Shown here: in pieces, positions 58,801 to 64,000 of the stretch
Layout of the letters: the number at the start of each line of letters is the position of its first letter
Position numbering within the stretch: position 1 is the first letter of the stretch
Assembly (NCBI RefSeq): GCF_910592395.1
Contig: NC_088313.1
Span: forward strand, 1,986,501 to 2,050,500
DNA length: 64,000 bases
Direction of reading: 5' to 3'
Origin: Lineus longissimus
Lineage: Eukaryota; Nemertea; Pilidiophora; Heteronemertea; Lineidae
Program-made: the position numbers and the translations under genes
The notes under the pieces: model-generated
The model's input: only the letters and a program-made list of their open reading frames with translations
What the model was told of the DNA's origin: nothing
The model's database searches: none

Positions 58801-61548
58801 GTGAAATGTAGTAACCTTAGGAAAACCAACAAGGTCTATCGCGTATTCCACCTGAGTGAGTGAGGCAATTGCTTCCAGTATTCTTGGCAATCAACACAAG
58901 AATCGATTGCGAAAACCAAGCCACATCTGCCAATGCCATGAAGATGAATGTATGCTTGTGCAACGAAGTAAGTTCAAAGTAGATATTCTGCAAGGCTGTC
59001 ATCTTATAATCTTCTCAGATAGATGTACACAGGCAACAAAATAATGAAATAAGGATTGTTGATTATCTTTAACCCTAAAGGGCCTACTTGAATGCCCCAA
59101 TTCCAAAGAAAGCCCAGTATCAGTACGCAGTACATGGAAAAGCAATAAAAATATATCAAGCTGACATCAACGGAGGCAATAATGATTTCGAACATTTCAA
59201 TTTATAGAACAGGACTGGTCAATATTTACAAAGGAAATTATGGGACAAAGGCAAACACTCCAATGATTTTACTGCTACTATCTGTTCAATGCATGGAGGT
59301 GTTGACGGCAAGCATACTCTATTATTGCTAGTCTGTTTACACTGACATGATTCACCGACATTCAACTACTTGCCAAGCATACTGCATTATTGCTAGTCTG
59401 TTTACACCGACATGATTCACCGACATTCAACAACTCAACAATCTCTTTTCGCCCAAACAGGATACACACGTGCCGTCCAATCATGACGTCAACAGCTGAC
59501 CAGGAATTCTAACGCCTGATCAGGTTCTGTCCGAAGGGGATGAAACAACAACGAGACTGTAACAAAAATTAACCAGATTTGCAAAAATTAGCATTTGCAT
59601 TTGTCATATCCCATTCAGGCTGTCTCTGCAGGCCCAATACCTTTGGAAGTCCGAATACAATGTGACATACGTGTCTAACATTCATGACAATCTTACTTAT
59701 CAAATCCATGACGTTTTTCCTGATACTTGTAGTCATAACTGGCGCCAAATAAGCCAACCAGATTTATAAAGCCTCTCATGTGAAAGTAACAAGTGCACCA
59801 ACCAGACTTCTCCACAAGGCCATTCGTCAGGGCATCACACGCTACCTTGGAAGACACACCCTACCTTGAATTTTGTAAAGGGGTTTCTATAGTGCCACCT
59901 TTACCTTATATGTGACCCGCTCTACCAAAACTAGGCGCTTGTCGCATCTGAACTTGACAGGTTGATACGGACTTGTTGTTCATTTTCCTATTGTAGACCT
60001 TTTGTGAAATGTGACCAAATCAGTTTGTAATAGATTTCACAAAAGGTCTACAATAGGGAAATGAACAACAAGTCCGTATCAACCTGCATGACCTGTCGAG
60101 TTCAGATGCGACAAGCGCCTAGTTTTGGTAGAGCGAGTCACATATTACTGATAACCCTCCATGTAGGGGGGGGGGGGGTATTTTCTAGTAGGCCTATCAC
60201 TCATAACCCAAGCAATCTTGCGCAGAAAATGACCCACCAATGATCTTCATTTCAACCCACACAATATTATTATAACACATAGGACTTGCCAGCACAAATA
60301 AAGGAAAACAATGTAGACTAGGCCAATAAACTGATAAAATTACAGGTCAATGACAAATAATGCATGGAGATGATAATCATGTGTGTACAATCCATATCTG
60401 AATACACAGGCCTTATGAATTGAACATCAAAATGAGTGTTCCTCATTCATACAGCTCGACATTTTTTTAGACCTGGCGAACATGAATTTGCCAAGAAGTC
60501 ACTGGACATTAAAAGCAGTTAATTTTTGATAGATCAACAGTATTTACCTAAATGACATCCTGAAACATGAAATGTACAATTATGTATGAACTAAAAAACA
60601 ACATTGAATTGAAGCTGTTCTATAATAATAAAGAAGAAATACTTTTGGACAATTAACTTAGAACTGAAATGACACTTCTAAGTGTTACTGTTAGTTGTCA
60701 ATAAGAGTAACTGTAAACTGGTTTGCTAAGGGAAAGGTAATCCTAAAAGCCAAATGTGCGTGTATGACTGAATACTGCGTCAGGCTGCCAGCAGCGTTTT
60801 TTATATAACTTTACGGACAACGCCCCTGACAATAACACGGCCAAGCACAATTTACTCACCCCCATGAACTCGTTTAACCACATCTTCAGCATTCTATCGG
60901 GCTGAAAAAAGAAAGAAAATCATGCTACTTTGCTACATGTACATGCACATTGTACAAGGTGTGCACAGAACTCTCAAGTCAATAGACAATACCGCATCGG
61001 CACATGTGTAGGATTTCGCCGATTTAAAAAAAATATTCAATGTATCAGACACCATCCTTTTCATGTTTAAAGTAATCAACATCTGACATCTGATCAGACG
61101 TCGGACAATGTTATCATAACGTCACACAAAACACAATAGGCCGTAACGATGCAATAGAAAAGGGCCTATTCTAATTTTCAGGGACAGGGTAGGGTGCACA
61201 GACCTGGCCCTACAATTGAACTACATACCAACCCATGAATTGTATCAATCCCCCAGCAGGCCACAGAGAAGTCTTTGGTCTGTAGAATTGACCCTGCCCA
61301 CAGAGAACAATGATAGCAGAAGGTTTTGATATCAACAAGGCCTTCTTATACATTATACTCTAGTTATAGTACATTTAGAAGTGTAAACAATCACCTTTCA
61401 TTTTTGTACAGTAAATGTATGTACAGTATACATTCACATTCATACACTACAAAAATGCACTTTGATGATGAAGTACTTCACTTACGTCTTCAAAAATCGA
61501 CCCAACGTTTGCTGTAACCAGCAGAACATTTGTATATTTTGACGCCAT
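46880..61548 (-). CDS. INPP5A: Type I inositol polyphosphate 5-phosphatase with extended C-terminus
   Basis: Seventeen exons join in phase to 663 residues: 61486-61548, 60860-60901, 53505-53605, 52658-52745, 51819-51882, 51497-51528, 51304-51375, 50782-50834, 50511-50574, 50309-50364, 49911-49995, 49351-49443, 49054-49128, 48710-48783, 48340-48451, 48004-48060 and 46880-47740. The enzyme removes the 5-phosphate of Ins(1,4,5)P3 and Ins(1,3,4,5)P4, ending calcium signals. Landmarks are VLLVTANVGSIF, HCQEVGGKNYEESM (metal-binding Glu), RKGFIRTRW, NIHLFHDASN, FGDFNFRLD (about 227-234), RCPAWCDRI (338-346) and GDHKPI (374-379). Human INPP5A has 412 residues. Here the last exon adds about 250 residues, including a poly-Asp run. 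The protein still ends in CELL, a CaaX box predicting prenylation, as in the vertebrate enzyme. Intron 2 is 7.3 kb and repeat-filled. Confidence 0.95.
47358..47388. repeat. (CAT)n microsatellite coding poly-Asp in INPP5A
   Basis: About ten trinucleotide units encode the aspartate run in the C-terminal extension on the minus strand, within a Ser/Asp-rich acidic patch. Its length could vary between individuals. Confidence 0.85.
48098..48175. mobile_element. Short SINE-like fragment
   Basis: The phrase gagtatgaatgggtaccttg + ggagtacctgccagggc resembles the core of the repeat at 29690-29905. It lies in an INPP5A intron. Confidence 0.35.
49785..49865 (+). mobile_element. LINE 3'-tail-like fragment
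   Basis: The sequence aaaagcactatataagaaca followed by (atc/att)n is the usual 3' end of truncated non-LTR retrotransposon copies, similar to the tail at 17270-17315. Confidence 0.5.
51081..51276. mobile_element. Foldback element (tgtgaccc family), copy 2
   Basis: It starts catatgtgacccgtcacagc and ends gctgtgacgggtcacatatg, near-perfect inverse complements over the outer ~35 bp, each including a gcaaaaccaggcgc block. It lies between INPP5A exons 7 and 8. Confidence 0.85.
55037..55214. mobile_element. 178-bp pogo/Tigger-like MITE, copy 5
   Basis: It starts CAGTGGAACCTCTC and ends GGAGGTTCTACTG, with TA flanks at 55035-55036 and 55215-55216. It has the same orientation as copy 1 and exactly the same length as copies 1-3. 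Confidence 0.88.
56181..57280. repeat. 1.1-kb tandem duplication, unit 1
   Basis: The unit runs from ctatatcataatactataag to the point where the same words restart at 57281. It contains a TATA-like tataaaaag at 57022, preceded by a GC-moderate stretch. No long open frame is conserved between the two units. Confidence 0.9.
57281..58372. repeat. 1.1-kb tandem duplication, unit 2
   Basis: This is the second head-to-tail copy, ending gcgccacgggtacaatgcta + gt like the first. It differs by scattered substitutions and small indels (for example caccccacaggg inserted near 57530) and keeps the TATA-like element at 58125. Confidence 0.9.
59309..59438. repeat. 65-bp tandem duplication
   Basis: A unit beginning caagcatact and containing attattgctagtctgtttac and gacatgattcaccgacattc occurs twice in direct succession (59309-59373 and 59374-59438), with a few substitutions. 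Confidence 0.9.
59908..60145. mobile_element. Foldback element (tgtgaccc family), copy 3
   Basis: It starts atatgtgacccgctctacca and ends gtagagcgagtcacatat. The arms are nearly identical to those of copy 1 at 41186-41414, with a small cctgcatga insertion in the right arm. It lies in INPP5A intron 2. Confidence 0.88.
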
Positions 61549-62514
61549 GGTATTGAGTTAAATGTCAAGACATCCAAATTAACGTCAATTTAATCCGAAA
61601 GGGGGAAATTAATCCATAATGTGCAACAACATTTCACAAAATTATGTTATCTGCTACACCTTCTCTGGTGACGTCATTCAATTATGTGTCTTGCCCCAAA
61701 TAACATCGTCGACATAATTTGGGAAATTAATGTGGATAATAACACAATTAATGATCGAAAATTTAGCCTAGCATCTTTCGGAATTGTTCAAAATTAGCAG
61801 TAGAATGCTTTTCCTTTGCTATTTAGCGTTCATATAGCTGTATTTCGCTGATTTATGCAAGGTACTGCAGCGCCATCTATCAACTCTTTGATAAACTCGG
61901 TGACAGGTACCCCTCAATTAGATCAGCTGGCCCCCAGCCTCAGGTATTATTCAAGGTTCGGACAGCTCCTGGGAGAGTTTTCAGTGTCATATATGTAGCG
62001 GGTGCAGCCATACAGGTCGGAACAACTCCTGGGCAAGTTTACAGTGGGGACCTATGGTGCTGCCATATTGATTGTAGGGACAAGCCATATAAACAAAACT
62101 TTAAGATCTTCCTTTCAGCCATCTTGTTTGTCCCCGACTTCATCAATAATCTCTGCTCTTGCCTGTAATCTGCAACCTTCATGACTCAGATATGGGCAGG
62201 ACAGTTTTGCTGCTAATGACCACTTACTGTGACTTAGTAAGTGTGCCCGATGTTGAATTCAAATGGCCTGTCGTTATTGGCTGCTTATGACAGCAGCATC
62301 CCAATTTTTACTGGTACCACCAGCAAGCAGAAGTCATGACCAAGTGTCTCCAAAGTGCTGACATGGGCCAACAACAGGAGCAGATTGATGAACACTAAAC
62401 AGGTAACCGATCTTTGGTGAATTTCATGAAATTGGAAAACAAAGATATCCAAGCAGCGATTACCTGCCACAAAAACAAACTCCACTGATTTGTTACATCC
62501 ACTTAATGACATTT

Positions 62515-62520
62515 TTTATT
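62515..62520 (-). terminator. Probable CCT7 polyadenylation signal
   Basis: TTTATT on the plus strand (AATAAA on the minus strand) lies about 770 bp after the CCT7 stop codon. It is upstream of the INPP5A start region, which is transcribed in the same direction. Confidence 0.45.
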
Positions 62521-63289
62521 ATTTACAAAAAAAGATGTACATGTACAAAAAGCTGGCAACTAGATTTTAAATGAGCACACATGATGACATTCAGTTTTAA
62601 ATGGTTTAAGTGATAAATTAAGCTTCTGGGACATACATAAACTCAAACTGTACCAGATGTAGCATTTTGTTAGCTGGTACGGTTTTGTTCCGTGGAACAA
62701 ATATATTTTGTTCATATTCCAGGATTGTTCAGGAGAACACCAAAATAGGATTACAATTTGTTTGTATCAAACACAGCACAAAGGCAAAAACCAGATGGTA
62801 TTATCAGAATTTATAAGGAAAGCCAAAGATATCACACATGAGCAGCTTCCAAGAAAACTAGAACAAGAATACAATTTGATCAAGCCACTCAATCTTGCAA
62901 TGATTATCACAGTAACTCTCAAACAAATGAGAAATTAGCTCAATTCTAACAAATCTACACTCAATTGATGAATGGTATCCTTGGAATTTACTACATTCAT
63001 TACATCAAAACACCAAACAAAAGTCATCAATGCAAATCATCCTTCTGAGTGAACAAAAGAAATGAACTAGGATTTAGAAAGTCAAGACCGTCAGAGTATA
63101 CAGGTTTTGAACCCCGACAGCATTTTTAAAAGTTCGAAATTGATACCACAATGGTATACCAAAGATAGTTTCAGTTGTCAAGGTGTTTTGAAATACACAA
63201 TGGAAGACATCAAACAGTTTCCGTTTTGTAGTCCCAGAGTCAACAACTACACACAAATGTTGAAACATTCTAATTAATACTAGAGTTTA

Positions 63290-64000
63290 TTAACGTGGAC
63301 GCCCCCTTCCACGGCCCATGGGTGCCTGGCCCTCTCCTCCTCCAGATTTAGGATTCTTGATCGTTTCGTCGACAGATAAGATGAGGCATGTGGCCTCGGA
63401 AGCTGCAGTCAAAGCATTGATCTTGACAAGAGCTGGCTCCCATACACAGGCTTCAAAGTTGTCGGCGATATCTTCGGCCGTGATGTCAACGCCGAACCAT
63501 GTACCACCTGGAAAGGAACAAAGATAACTCATGATCATATCGGCTCAGAAACTTTTGGCTTCCACTGGCCGCGACTGAGTGGTGCCTCTGGAGCAGTATA
63601 TTCAAAATACTTCCCATTGGGAAGAATTTTCTTAAAACTACATTGAACCCACCAACAATATCTCACAAACCTCTTGAGGTGACCACAACCTTAGATTTTG
63701 TCCATACCATGAAACTTGTCTTGAAATCGACCACAAATGGGAGAAAATATCACGAGTCTTTATACAACCAAGAAAAATCTAGTAGCTTTACAGCTATCCA
63801 AGGGTGAGGAGGCTGGTCCTGTTGCAAGTCCAATGTACTAACCTGCTGCATGCTTCTGCCTCAGCTTATTGAGAATATTCGTGGCATCAAATCCAGCATT
63901 ATCACACAGTTGTCTAGGGATAATCTCTAAAGCTTTAGCCATAGCTCCAATAAGCAGCTGTTCTTTACCAGCGATCGTTCGTGAATAGTCTCTTAGATAT
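63290..64000 (-). CDS. CCT7: Chaperonin TCP-1 subunit eta, C-terminal exons (partial)
   Basis: Two exons are inside the window: 63843-64000 (continuing past the right edge) and 63290-63507, which ends in TAA. Together they encode the C-terminal part of the eta subunit of the cytosolic TRiC/CCT chaperonin, which folds actin, tubulin and other clients. Landmarks are [88 protein letters not shown] and the Gly/Arg-rich tail GRGRGRPR typical of CCT7. The ATPase Asp/Gly motifs lie further upstream, outside the window. The gene is head-to-tail with INPP5A. Confidence 0.96.

Larger units (their letters stand above)
53606..60859. other. INPP5A intron 2, repeat-filled
   Basis: This 7.3-kb intron separates the second and third coding exons. 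It contains a 178-bp MITE, a 1.1-kb tandem duplication, a 65-bp duplication and a foldback element, listed separately. I see no nested gene on either strand that I can support. Confidence 0.6.

Overview
This 64 kb window is nuclear DNA from an animal. Its genes are split into many short exons with GT-AG introns, it has no bacterial operons, and it is rich in short inverted-repeat transposons. Codon style, the abundance of TAGGCCTA- and ACATGTACATGTA-type words, and the gene set suggest a marine invertebrate. An echinoderm or hemichordate is my best guess, but the sequence does not prove it. I rebuilt the gene models by hand, requiring splice sites and reading phase to agree. Exon coordinates are given in each entry.

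Layout. Positions 1-3261 hold a MITE-like element, a 31-bp minisatellite and one 178-bp MITE. Positions 3262-6824 (minus) carry the 5' part of an unrecognised zinc-ribbon protein gene. Positions 7912-17476 (plus) are DPCD, a cilium-linked R2TP client. Its 7.5-kb first intron contains two further intact genes facing each other: a stand-alone P2X7 C-terminal ('ballast') domain protein (plus, 8785-10268) and an 11-exon THAP/DDE transposase-like gene (minus, 10329-14968). Positions 23369-26918 (minus) are a VIP36/LMAN2-type cargo lectin, head to head with uroporphyrinogen-III synthase (plus, 27764-30745). Positions 31.3-36.7 kb are satellites, hairpins and MITEs. Positions 36695-40776 (minus) hold the 3' exons of an unrecognised gene. 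Positions 46880-61548 (minus) are a 17-exon type I inositol polyphosphate 5-phosphatase (INPP5A) with a long acidic C-terminal extension that still ends in a CaaX box. Positions 63290-64000 (minus) are the C-terminal exons of chaperonin subunit CCT7.

The strongest candidate for something new is the convergent pair inside DPCD intron 1. Both reading frames are intact and their stop codons are 60 bp apart. A 21-bp CRE-containing sequence is inverted upstream of both start codons, and a 33-bp piece of the P2X7-like coding exon is copied into an intron of the transposase gene. This suggests a mobile two-gene cassette. It also suggests the P2X7 ballast domain may have spread as passenger cargo of a THAP-type (Kolobok-like) DNA transposon. 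That reading is inference and the tests are listed below.

The host genes are unrelated housekeeping genes: ciliary assembly, secretory-pathway lectin, heme synthesis, phosphoinositide signalling and protein folding. I see no sign that they work as a pathway. The only shared regulation suggested is the compact bidirectional promoter between the LMAN2 and UROS genes.
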